DNA of 64,000 nucleotides from Topomyia yanbarensis (taxonomy: Eukaryota > Arthropoda > Insecta > Diptera > Culicidae). The notes below the pieces were generated by a model, which was not told the origin of the DNA, did no database searches, and was given only the letters and a program-made list of their open reading frames with translations. Below are positions 9,940 through 19,749 of the stretch, in pieces; position 1 is the first letter of the stretch, and every line of letters starts with the position of its first letter. Position numbers and translations under genes: made by a program. The DNA is taken from the NCBI RefSeq assembly GCF_030247195.1, contig NC_080671.1, forward strand, positions 29,939,543 through 30,003,542, read 5' to 3'.

Positions 9940-11635
9940 CAGGTCTTGTGACCTCATGCACAAATTGGTTAATCCAATTTTAATTCCTTTAAGAAAAAAA
10001 TACTCTATAAAATAGAGTATTACATGTTGACAAAAACATGCTTTTTCTATATTATAATTAAATATATTCTCAATATTCCGTCTTATCTACAGTTACCCTA
10101 AGCGAATGAGCAGCAATTGACACGCCAATGTTTGTCCGTGCCAAACATTCCTACGAGCTTCGGAAATCCTTTGAATATATCTCTGACATTTATGTGGTAT
10201 ATTCTTAGCGTATTAATCCACCAACAACACAAATTTTTTGCCGTTGTCAAGCAGGTACCATTCAACTTGCCCGTGTGTGCCCCTGAAATTTATTTCAGAA
10301 CACGGAGAAGTGTAATCCGACATTCGAAGGATTTTACCGAGTATTGACAATAAAGTTTGTGTGACGAAAAAATTACGGTTGTGTAACACGGTGACAATAA
10401 AAATATCGCATGCGTTCAACTTTGAGAAAAATATGTACAGATACACTCGATATACTAGGGAAAAATATTTTTGAATCCAGTATCATTTAGGGAATGACTT
10501 GTCATGAATATTAAACTAAAAACAATTCCAGCTTAAGCTGCAGCCGGGAAGTGTAAGCTCTAGTTTTAAAATTTTATTTTTATATTGTAGAACTGAACCA
10601 CTCCAGAACGTTTCCTTTGGTTGTTACTAGACTCGAAATTTTTTCCCCAATCTATCGAACCTATCTGTATGTGTTGAATACTCTTTATATACTCAAAATA
10701 CAGTTTTAAATGTTTTTCAGTAGCGTACACCAGTTTTAAAGTTCGAAACAAAAATGTTCATAATAATAAATCAAAACCTTCTGCTGGGGATGTGATTGTT
10801 TCCATTTCAATTTCACTTTTAAGCTTCTATATCAATAGAATATACCCCAGGGAACTTGATTGATATAAAATACTAATGCTCGCGAACCTGTGATAACAAC
10901 AAAAACCATTCAGTGCTTCAGCTTGGTCAGATGACATTACTTTCATGATGACTACAAAGAATCGCTATAGCTTAACTTTTTGAAACAAACTGAAACTACT
11001 GTACCATATCTGAATCTCTTCGCCCACCAAAATCTCCAACTAACATCTGTCTTACAGTAGGCGCAAACCCAGTTCAGTCCACCCGTGCTTTAGAGATAAA
11101 ATGCATCACGTATATTCGGAATGTGAAAACTGTGTATATGTCACTTTTTTCCTTTGTTAGGTACATTAACCACTGCGACCAGCGTTTTGATCTATTGTGG
11201 TAATTTAGCCACTTAGGTGTGAGTGAGTGCAAATGCCAACGTACCGCTTATTTTACCGTCCGGACATTATTGTCATGCTATTGCTCGTTTGGCATAAAAG
11301 CAACAACTGATTCAAAGGGACACACAGCACCTCTACTTTTATTTTTTCGTGTTTGATCGAGCCACTTAGATGCTGCCTATTGACAGCTGTGCCTGAAAAA
11401 TTTGCCTCGCGAATCTACCCTTTTTTCGTGAACTTTTCAATTTTACCGATGTTGATAGACTATTTTTATTTGACAGATATTAAATTAATACACATATTCA
11501 TGTTAGGCGTTTCTGAATCAACTAGTTTATAAATGATTAGAATCCATTTAGTAATAGTGGAGTTATAAGCCTACAAACCTTACACAGTTTAGTTACGTAG
11601 GAGATGTTTTAGATTTTAGAAAGACACATGCCCCC
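9940..11635. other. Unassigned intergenic sequence
   Basis: AT-rich, with only short ORFs and no recognisable domain. Confidence 0.4.
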
Positions 11636-11956
11636 TTTGCTATATTTCTCCTTAGTGGAGAACAATTTTGGTAAAACTTATTTTTCTACATTAAGGAGAA
11701 AATTGTTTAAAACCATCTTTGCGCGTGAATTGCACAAAACCGATTACTAAATTGGTTGTGGAATTTGCGTTTCGACTTTGTCTCATCAGAATCCGACACC
11801 AACTTAGTGACAGCACTTGACTAGTGGTATGCTCAGGAACACAAATTGTGTCTCCGTTTTTTGGAGATGGTGTCAATCCGACGTTAACTTAATCCTGTAA
11901 CTAAGTCAATGTCGGATTCTGGTGAGACGAAGTCGAAATGCCAATTCCATGACTAA
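11636..11956. mobile_element. MITE with 62-bp inverted arms
   Basis: 11752-11813 and 11895-11956 are reverse complements with few mismatches; shared blocks include tttcgact-tgtctca-cagaatccgaca. The left flank from 11636 shares further text with the 7.16-kb fragment, so the whole element may start there. No transposase frame. Confidence 0.75.
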
Positions 11957-12229
11957 CTCAAATAGTAGAGAAAGACCCTTTTAATGTCAAAAAGTACCCA
12001 AATGACATTATATCAATATTGTGGGAAACTGCTAATATTGCTGGCAACTAAAGAGAAAAATTCGTTACAAGAAAAGGTTCATAACGGTAACTTGAAGCGG
12101 GCAATCAGCGGAACAATCGAACAAGATTTCCAATAGCTAGTCTAGTAGACCGTGATAAACATTTTTACTATACATAAAGAATTCGATTTCGATTAGTTAA
12201 GGTTCATTGCTAAATTTCTTCCGACAGAC

Positions 12230-12237
12230 TATATATT
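12230..12237 (+). promoter_or_regulatory. Putative TATA box of Kazal gene 3
   Basis: TATATATT about 80 bp before the start codon; spacing fits a short 5' UTR. The initiator is unclear. Confidence 0.4.
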
Positions 12238-12317
12238 CAAAATTAATAATTATAATTACTCCAATTGCGATAGTAGTGTCTTAAGCAAAAACAACTTCTG
12301 AAACAACTAAAATAAGG

Positions 12318-12527
12318 ATGGATTTCCTATTACTCGTACTTGCTACCGTTATGATCACTTTCGGACAAGGTGTTCTATCCTCGAAATCGAACAGTTGTGA
12401 ATGTGATGATAGCCAAATCAGTGGCCCCATATGTGGAACTGATGGGACAACGTACGAAACCTGGTGTGAATTGGTATGTTCGAACAAAGACCCACCGGTA
12501 TGGCTTGAGAAAAGAGGACCGTGCTGA
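12318..12527 (+). CDS. Secreted Kazal-type protease inhibitor (gene 3)
   Basis: 69 codons, one exon. Residues 1-20 are a signal peptide (FLLLVLATVMITFGQGV). The Kazal domain starts with CEC at 27-29, then a nine-residue C2-C3 loop instead of the usual seven, PICGTDGTTYETWC, C-x3-C, and ends on the sixth cysteine as the last residue. The second residue after C2 is Asp, so the contact loop is acidic and longer than in its neighbours. AATAAA at 12544-12549 follows the stop. The start is set by the signal peptide. It lies 0.6 kb upstream of gene 4 in the same direction, as in a small tandem cluster. Target protease unknown. Confidence 0.88.
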   Translation: MDFLLLVLATVMITFGQGVLSSKSNSCECDDSQISGPICGTDGTTYETWCELVCSNKDPPVWLEKRGPC

Positions 12528-12559
12528 TGTGCTAAGGTAACCCAATAAATTGAAGCTAT

Positions 12560-13030
12560 CTTTATATTTAAGTAATCGGCTTGAAATAAAATATTTTATT
12601 TTATTATTTTTTGTATTCCAGGCCCATCCAAAGCCCCGCTTATTCTATCACTTGTATATTCCAAAACATGCCCGCAACGATGTACTTATTACCGTTTCAG
12701 TTCACAATTTCAAGAAGGAATCATCAAAATTTCATAAAAAAAATTAAGAAATTTTAATTGTAAAGCTTGCTTCCGACCAGTTAGAAATAAAATAAAATCG
12801 TGATCGTTTTACTTTTAACTGCACCAACAGATTAAACAGGGTTACAGGATCTGTTCCGTTAGTTTTCCCTCAAGCAAACTTGGAAAACTTAAAACTGAAA
12901 CTTAAAAGAAACACGTACTACTGTGTCCATGCTTACAGAGTCAAGCATCGCGACGTGTCCATTTCTAGTAGTATTTGTTTCTCGTGGAATTCGATTCACA
13001 TTGGTTATGGGGTTAGTTATCAGCATTGGA
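12560..13030. other. Spacer between Kazal genes 3 and 4
   Basis: AT-rich. It holds the 3' flank of gene 3 and the distal promoter region of gene 4; no other gene seen. Confidence 0.4.
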
Positions 13031-13036
13031 AAACGC

Positions 13037-13043
13037 TATAAAA
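13037..13043 (+). promoter_or_regulatory. TATA box of Kazal gene 4
   Basis: TATAAAA, followed about 31 nt later by ccagtg, an arthropod-type initiator match. The start codon at 13113 then leaves a 5' UTR of about 43 nt. Confidence 0.6.
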
Positions 13044-13112
13044 CTCCAACAAATCAACCGACTCCAACCAGTGTAACGATCCGTGAACTCTAACAAAAGA
13101 GCAATATACAAA

Positions 13113-13352
13113 ATGAAACTAGTCTACCTAATACTGACAGTAGCAGCAATGATCGTGTTTGGGACATGTTCTCCCTATGGTGATTACGCCGATCAACCTC
13201 CGTCGGATATATGCTACTGTGTAGGACCGTACCAGCCGGTTTGCGGAACCGACGGAAGAACCTACGATAATGAGTGCGGTTTAAAGTGTGACGCTGCCCG
13301 GAATCCTGATTTGTGGTACCTGCAAAAGGAAAGAGATGGAGTGTGTGAGTGA
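13113..13352 (+). CDS. Secreted Kazal-type protease inhibitor (gene 4)
   Basis: 79 codons. I start at the ATG at 13113, not the upstream GTG at 13083, because the signal peptide (KLVYLILTVAAMIVFGTCS) begins there. A short linker with DYADQPPSD precedes the Kazal domain: C-x1-C-x7-C-x10-C-x3-C-x18-C with PVCGTDGRTYDNEC and a C-terminal VCE. The second residue after C2 is Gly, an unusual P1. TATA box and initiator lie upstream, and AATAAA follows at 13394-13399. Single exon. Same direction as gene 3, with low sequence similarity outside the domain, so the duplication is old. Confidence 0.9.
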   Translation: MKLVYLILTVAAMIVFGTCSPYGDYADQPPSDICYCVGPYQPVCGTDGRTYDNECGLKCDAARNPDLWYLQKERDGVCE

Positions 13353-13399
13353 CGGTTCTGTTGGGTAGTTTGGTGAATTAGAATTGGATATTTAATAAA

Positions 13400-14265
13400 T
13401 ACTTTTTCACTATTAATCGAATTATTGTAAAGTTTTTAATCAATTTTAATCACCTATTGATGAGTTTAGTCATTATAGATAACGAACCAAAATTGGTCAA
13501 ACATTGTTCACTACACGCTGATTATGTTGTTACAAACATGGATAAACTATCTTGCTTTTTTGAAGCTATGGCTACAAAATACAAACAAATCAGGTAATTA
13601 GGTTTCCGATGCCCCCATTGCGAATTGGAGGGCTTTACGTTTCACACCATTATTTGATGCAGAACGCTAATTTGCTTTGAAATGGGCGCAACGCTGGCGG
13701 ATTTGAAGGGTTGTCTAAATTATACTATTCCTGAGCCGTTTTCCAGCGGTGATAGGATGCTAAATATGGTCAAAAAAGCTCGAAAGAACTTTTTAGCTTT
13801 TCAGGCCATATATGCAAGTTTCCTTCGGAACCAAGTATTTTTTTCAGAAACTTTTTTTCCGTAAATTTATACTGCCCTTTTTCTTTTCAGTTAGCTATGT
13901 AGAACTCTTGACCTGGAAGGGTGTCGTTTTTTGGCTCTTTACACTGGTGTGTGTGATATCCCCAATGAATAGTTTAGGATTTAGTTTCACTGTTCTTCCG
14001 GTTACGGTGGAATTCTGATTTTGGTTTCCTTTTGATCCTGGTTTTCTAGCAGTCGTAACTCGTCAGACGCTCCCTGAACACATTAATAACATTTATCACA
14101 GTAGATTTGGCAACTACCAGCGATTCTGTGAACTCAGCGCTGCATTATTTTAGATTTTTCTAATGTGCTTTTCTAATTTTTCTAATTGCCTCGACGCCAA
14201 TCTGACAAACTTCAAAACGAGGGGTGTTTATGTTTTTTAATTGCACAATTAAATACACCATATCG
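13400..14265. other. Unassigned intergenic sequence
   Basis: No gene or element recognised. Confidence 0.4.
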
Positions 14266-14269
14266 TTGT

Positions 14270-14690
14270 TGTTCATAAACAACATGGACAATGCAGTGAT
14301 AAATAAAGTCAATAAAACGAATAGAATGAATAAAATAAACAAAATGGAAAAATTGATCAAATGAATAAAAAGGAAAAAAAAAACAGAATAAAATAATTGA
14401 AAGTAAAAAATAAACGATAATAAAACAGTTATAAAATTATTAGAAAAAATTAAATTGTATCTAATTAACATTCTGAAAGAAATGAATAAAATGAATGTCA
14501 GATTAATAAAATGAACTGTGTAAAATGTAGAAATCAAAATTAGTCCAATATTAAAAATGAATAAACTAAACAAAACGAATAAAAATAAAATGAGCTAGAA
14601 AAAATGAGAATATAGAATAAAAGTTTAAAAAAATGATTTAAATAAAGTAAAAGAATAAAACGAATTACATGAATTTGATAGCCATTGTTT
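14270..14690. repeat. A-rich cryptic simple repeat (aataaaatga-type units)
   Basis: About 420 bp of short degenerate units such as aataaaatgaataaa and aacaaaatg. ORFs across it translate to F/I/L-rich low-complexity protein and are not genes. Its reverse complement resembles the T-rich tract at 58.9-60.1 kb. Confidence 0.7.
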
Positions 14691-14699
14691 TAGAAATAT

Positions 14700-15540
14700 C
14701 TGAAATAAACATTGAAACTCCCTTTATTTGGAAAATTGTTATTAATGAACAAAGTGCATTGTATTTCCATTCTTTTTTGTTTTCACTTTTTTGTTTCCAT
14801 TGAAGGCGTCGTTTACGATTATCAGGTGTTTCTACTTTATTGATGGCACTTAGTTAGTCATCAAGAAAATAAAATGTTCGACTTATTTAGGGATTTATGT
14901 TTTCTGTCACAGATTTCTGAAAAAAGATGTTTTCGCAGAATATAATTTTAAGGTCCAATATTCTAACGCGCAATTAGAAATAGTAAACTGAGATAAAGTC
15001 AAATGTGCTTTCAAGTCATTCAAACAGAGAACAACAGAGAGAATACGATTCGTGTATAGTAATACCAGTGAATAGTATTCATTTGTATTGAAGTTAATAA
15101 AAGGAGTGTGAAGTGTCTTGGCTACGTTGGTGATTATTGGCCATGCATTCAGTCAATTACAATGCCGCTTTCTTTTAGTCATCATTATAGCACGCGAATT
15201 GTTTCGTTCGGAATTCTAGTTCTGGAGATATGAGTTAATGAGTCCCTTTCAAACCACTACCATAACAAAGAAATGGTTCAAGCTATCATAATAAGTATTT
15301 AAATTTTTCGAAAAGCAAGTGGCCATTGAAAGTGTTCCTGGAGATATTAACTGCTTTTGAGACATGATTATTCCTGAAATTACAAGCCATTTTTACAAAC
15401 AATATAATTTAGTCACATTGATCACATTTCATTTGGAACCAGATGGAACCAGTATCATTTGTTGTATGGCTAACCTGTAGTCAGATCTCAAACAGGTCTT
15501 ATTTTTGGCTAAGCACTCTTATATGGATTAAAAACGACCT
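14700..15540. other. Unassigned sequence before the Penelope-like relic
   Basis: No feature recognised. The right end may contain further decayed retroelement sequence. Confidence 0.35.
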
Positions 15541-15559
15541 GTCTGGTAACACCATAAAA

Positions 15560-15935
15560 ATCATAGCGAATTTGAAGATCCCAAAAGTTAATATAATCAG
15601 AGCAACAACATTTATAAAATTCTTTGTGGCAGCTGTCAGTGTTGTTACATAGGAATGACCCAGAACATTCCACAAGACTATCTGGCCACAAGTCGAACAT
15701 AAACAAACTTGCAATGCTGGAACAAGCAGTCACCAACAATGTACTGAAATAGAAGACAGCGCGTATCGAACACTGCATCAGATATGTACCTCTCTTCGAT
15801 CTCTAGAAAAACACATCCATAATTGACCGTAACATACACACCAGTACGCTGTCTTTCTTAGAAATGTGTCATATTCAAAACACACCCAACATAGTTAACA
15901 AACGAGTTGATCTGGACGGACTAAATACCGCATTC
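15560..15935 (+). pseudogene. Penelope-like retroelement, GIY-YIG endonuclease end (decayed)
   Basis: From 15613 one frame reads YKILCGSCQCCYIGMTQNI, matching the start of the GIY-YIG nuclease of Penelope-like elements (Cys-rich, then YIG-T). Further text follows with stops. From 15852 another frame reads SFLEMCHIQNTPNIVNKR, matching the EMxHI..N..VNKR tail of these proteins. At least one frameshift and several stops separate the parts, so the copy is dead. The reverse transcriptase part is not seen upstream. The 3' motif at 16324 fits the same element. The nuclease would have nicked target DNA during retrotransposition. Confidence 0.7.
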
Positions 15936-16323
15936 AGCTATACTACATGGTATTGGACCAGACTAACATACAGAATACTAGAGTAATGATAGATCTATCT
16001 CACTTTAATAATCCCATCACAAACCAGTCAAAAATATTGACTCTTAGATTTTGTAGCAATAGTTCCATAATAAAATACCATTAAGTTTAGTTCAGAACCG
16101 TCATAGCAAACCAGACCAAAGCGAACTGTAAGCATCGAATTTTCCAAAAAGTTTTTTTTTCGAATTTAAAATTAATGTAAATGTTAAGACAGTATGCTTA
16201 GAAAAGCCACTTATTGAGCAACGAAATAGTAGATTGTAAGTAATAGATGAGTTCTTGTTTTGATTTATGTCATATGTTGTTTCATTTATGTAAAAACAAA
16301 TTTTCTTGAATATACAGTGTCCC

Positions 16324-16359
16324 CTGAAGATGATGCGCACCCTGCATTAAAACGTCGGA
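16324..16359 (+). ncRNA. Degenerate hammerhead-ribozyme-like motif, 3' of the Penelope-like relic
   Basis: CTGAAGA (hammerhead CUGANGA box) is followed by a six-pair stem (tgatgc/gcatta, one G-T pair) with a seven-base loop, then AAAACGTCGG where GAAAC would be expected. Penelope-like elements are known to carry hammerhead motifs. The catalytic G of GAAA appears changed to A, so activity is doubtful. Confidence 0.4.
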
Positions 16360-16821
16360 GTATTCAAAACATAATTCGTTTTTAATCCATACGAGGCTGC
16401 TTAGCCGAAATTAAGCACTGTTTGAGTACGTTACAGTCGAATTCTTCAATCTATGTATCAAGATCAATTATCTGTCCAATCTTTTAATATTATCTTTCAT
16501 CAAAGTTCATGAAAATGCATTTTCAATAATATCATCCCAAAGCAGGTATTCTTAGTGTTGAAATAACTTATTTGAACATATGTTTCATTCAAAATTCGCG
16601 CGTCGCTGCGACTTTCAACGAAATAGGAGTAAAACACAATTAGTTCCGAAGCGCCATTTGGCGGGTCTCGGGATTACTACATATAAATTTTGACGGCAAT
16701 CGGCTAAGCCGTTTGGGAGTCCAACAATCATATACATACAAACATTGTCTTTTATATATAGATAGATAGAAAATTGGAGTTGATATAGTTTTCGATTTTT
16801 GATCGCATAACTCTCTATAGT

Positions 16822-16852
16822 GCAACGTTTCGAAGGACCTTTTCATCTTCAG
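16822..16852 (-). ncRNA. Hammerhead-like motif, minus strand
   Basis: On the minus strand the sequence reads CTGAAGA, then a putative helix II (aaaggtcctt), then CGAAACGTTG. Both core boxes are intact. It suggests the 3' end of a second, minus-strand Penelope-like or similar element. No protein relic was found upstream on that strand. Confidence 0.35.
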
Positions 16853-16959
16853 AGGAAGGAACGTTTGAACGTTAATTATAATTTTCATCATTGTGCAAAT
16901 TTTCTCACGACTACACATATTTTCTTTCTAAAGTGGAATGTAATATTAAGTTTGCTTCC

Positions 16960-19000
16960 ACGAGTGGTTCTGATCAAAACTAAAACGGGAAAACTATTTA
17001 TAGGGAAACAGCAGACAAAAATTTGTTTTGTCTTTCCAAACCTACACAACTACACCGCACACAGCAAATTAGATTGGACATTAACAAATATTCCAGGTTA
17101 ATGGAACATGTTACGGTACAACTTATAAATGGATAAAGAAATGGCAAGATAGATGTTAGTCGTGACATGTCAACTGGAGGTCAGTGTCGTGACATTATTT
17201 TTGTATATTATGCGATATATTGATTTTTTACAGCCTTATTATGTAAATAATGCAACTGGCAATTTTTGCACCATTACCAGTATAACCTAAATTTGGAAAA
17301 ATAAGTCCAATTTTCATATGAAGTTTGGAAATCAAAAATACAGTTGCTCTCGACGATGTCACCAGTAGAATATGAACATGAAATATACGGGAAATCTACT
17401 ACTAGGTGCATTATTTAGTTATTTGTGTATTCATATACTAACCAACATCTATCTCAAGGCTGAACACAACGCTTAATACAAGTGGTAAATACATTATTTT
17501 TTGAGCAAAAACTCATTCATTATTGAGTAAATTTACAACGTATTTCTGGAATCCAACTCCTTGAAACATGTATATATTAGGCTGGCACAAATTTTAGAAT
17601 TCAGTAGAACTGATCTAAAAATACTTGCTGTACGACCTCATTCAACCATGCAAAATGGTGAATTGATAGGTTGCACTACATTTTAGCACAAATAGTTCTA
17701 AGTTTGTATGTGATTTAACATGAATAAACGATCCGCATTATTTAATATTACGTAGACACGTTCCTATGCATTCTAAAAGTATATGCTATGCTAATTTCGG
17801 TAGGTACAAGCGTAATAGGCTTCTACTCCTGGTTCAAAAGTTATTCTTTATGCAATGCTTAAGTGTCTTCATCGTTGGTGAAAATTGAATTTATCTGTAT
17901 ACTCTGGCTGATACTTCAATCAAGTTAACCGTGATATGCTAACCATTAAGCGAATTAGACAGCTATCAACATAGGCGATTTTACAATTCAGATGCAAGCG
18001 TCATAAATAGACAATCTGAAGGACATGAGTTCGGTTCTTATTTTTTAATATTTTAATTTTTTTAGATTATTATGTAGAATTGTTAATTTCAAATAAGGTA
18101 ATAAGAGAGATCATATCCGTTATTTCTGACGCGTTATTTTATTTAAGCAAAGTTATTTTCTAACGTTATATTTACGATGCTACTCCAATTCTAATCCCTG
18201 GATGGTTCGGTCAAAAGTTTTGGTTAAAATCAAATCGTGCTTCATGGCTGGAGACACGGAGCTGGCGTATAGTAACAGAAATTGCTCGATTTACTCTATT
18301 ACAGGTCCAGTTCCAGCTCCACAGGGATGTGGTTAACATCAATTGAGCTTCAAAATAACGGGAATCTTTCCCGCTGCAGTCTCGTTTCAATTTTAATTTG
18401 CACACCAAAAAATACATAAAAATAATTCTGTTATAATTCGATCCCAAGTCCTTTAGATCACATGTTTCGGATGATACCATCTGGACTATATTTCCGCTTT
18501 ACACCAACGGTATACCTGGTGACCACAACAATTATGTCAAGGTTCACTGGATTAAAGGTTCAGCTCGCCGGGTAGCCAGAGACAGCATTATTTTCATAAC
18601 TTTTAGGGCAACGAAAGTTTAATTTTGCAATAAATCATGAACCAGTTGTCATAGCTATGAACTGACTTTAGAAGAAGTTGTTCTTCTTGACTGAATCTTT
18701 AGAATGTAGTATACAATATATTTTTCAGGGGCACCAGGCGGCATATTTATGTATTTAATGAAAATGTTTTATTTTCTCATAGTAAACGCCTAACAAACTT
18801 AGAATCATTTGCGCTAACACATACTTCAACAGATTTGATTCAGATTTAGCGTAGGAGTTCGTTGAAGAATTACGAATTTTTCTAACTTGGTTCTGCGTGT
18901 TCAATTTTTCTCATACATCCTCGTGCCACCCTAGTAAATATGTTTTCATATCCCGATATTCAAAATCGGATTAGTTTTACCCGTAAAACACAAACTAAGC
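16960..19000. other. Unassigned AT-rich sequence
   Basis: No gene or element recognised over about 2 kb. Confidence 0.35.
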
Positions 19001-19013
19001 AATACTCTTTATC

Positions 19014-19080
19014 AGGCCCGTACGCAAGGGGAGGGTTTTAGGGGTTCAAACCCCTCCCATGGGGGTTTTGAATTACTTTC
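19014..19080. mobile_element. Single MITE-like end (caggcccgtacgcaagg)
   Basis: The 'cccgtacgca-ggggaggg...aggggttcaaacccc' text has the look of a DNA-transposon terminus, but no matching inverted end was found nearby. Low confidence. Confidence 0.25.
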
Positions 19081-19179
19081 AAAATATTATAAACTTCCTG
19101 TTCAGGGATGAAATTATACAGCGAATTATACCGTGTCATTCGAGTTCGGTCACTCTAGAAACAAGTCGTTGAAAAAACC

Positions 19180-19625
19180 AAGGAAGAAACCTCGCGAAGG
19201 TGGCTGGTAAGGGTTGTACGTTATGTTGGTCGGCATCTCTGGATCGGTTCATGTTTCGGCATGTTTCGATATTAGCACTAGTTGTGAGTAGATTAGCTTC
19301 ACAGCAAAGATCGATCAGTGGACTAGCAAAGTGATCTAAGGAAAAAGCATGGTGTCAGAGAAAATCAAGGTATCGTTATTATTATTTATTGCCGATGATC
19401 TCTCCATCGGAGTGACTAACAGCTCAATGGCCCGCGAAAATGGTCATCGGTATCGGGAGGAATACCGCCGCCGAAAAATTCTCAGCAGCAGCTACCAAAA
19501 AAATAGGAACGACTAACGCCAAGACGGATAAAAAACCCTGCGAAGGTGTTTGTAAAGAGATGTAAATCATTATGGTCGACATCTCTGGATCGGCTCATGT
19601 CTCAACAGATGACGACATTTGCAGC
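19180..19625 (+). repeat. Two diverged direct copies, ~350 bp apart
   Basis: 19185-19255 and 19536-19605 share gcgaaggtg, gttgtacgttatgttggtc/gatgtaaatcattatggtc and catctctggatcgg-tcatgt. No protein or known family recognised. Confidence 0.5.
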
Positions 19626-19749
19626 AGATCTGAGCAGGTCAGATATACCGAGAAGGTGTCCAATAAACAAGAAAAAGCATCAATGAAAAAAACATGAACG
19701 ATTAACACAAAATAAAAAGAGCATGAGTACAATCCCCACTGAAGTAGTG

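Noticed and set aside
13083..13112. GTG-initiated extension of Kazal gene 4
   Set aside because: Non-ATG, and the ATG at 13113 starts the signal peptide with correct promoter spacing.
14160..14573. Minus ORF of 137 codons resembling a membrane protein
   Set aside because: Hydrophobicity comes from the A-rich simple repeat read on the other strand.
19030..19070. ggggttcaaacccc resembling a tRNA T-arm
   Set aside because: No acceptor, D or anticodon stems around it.
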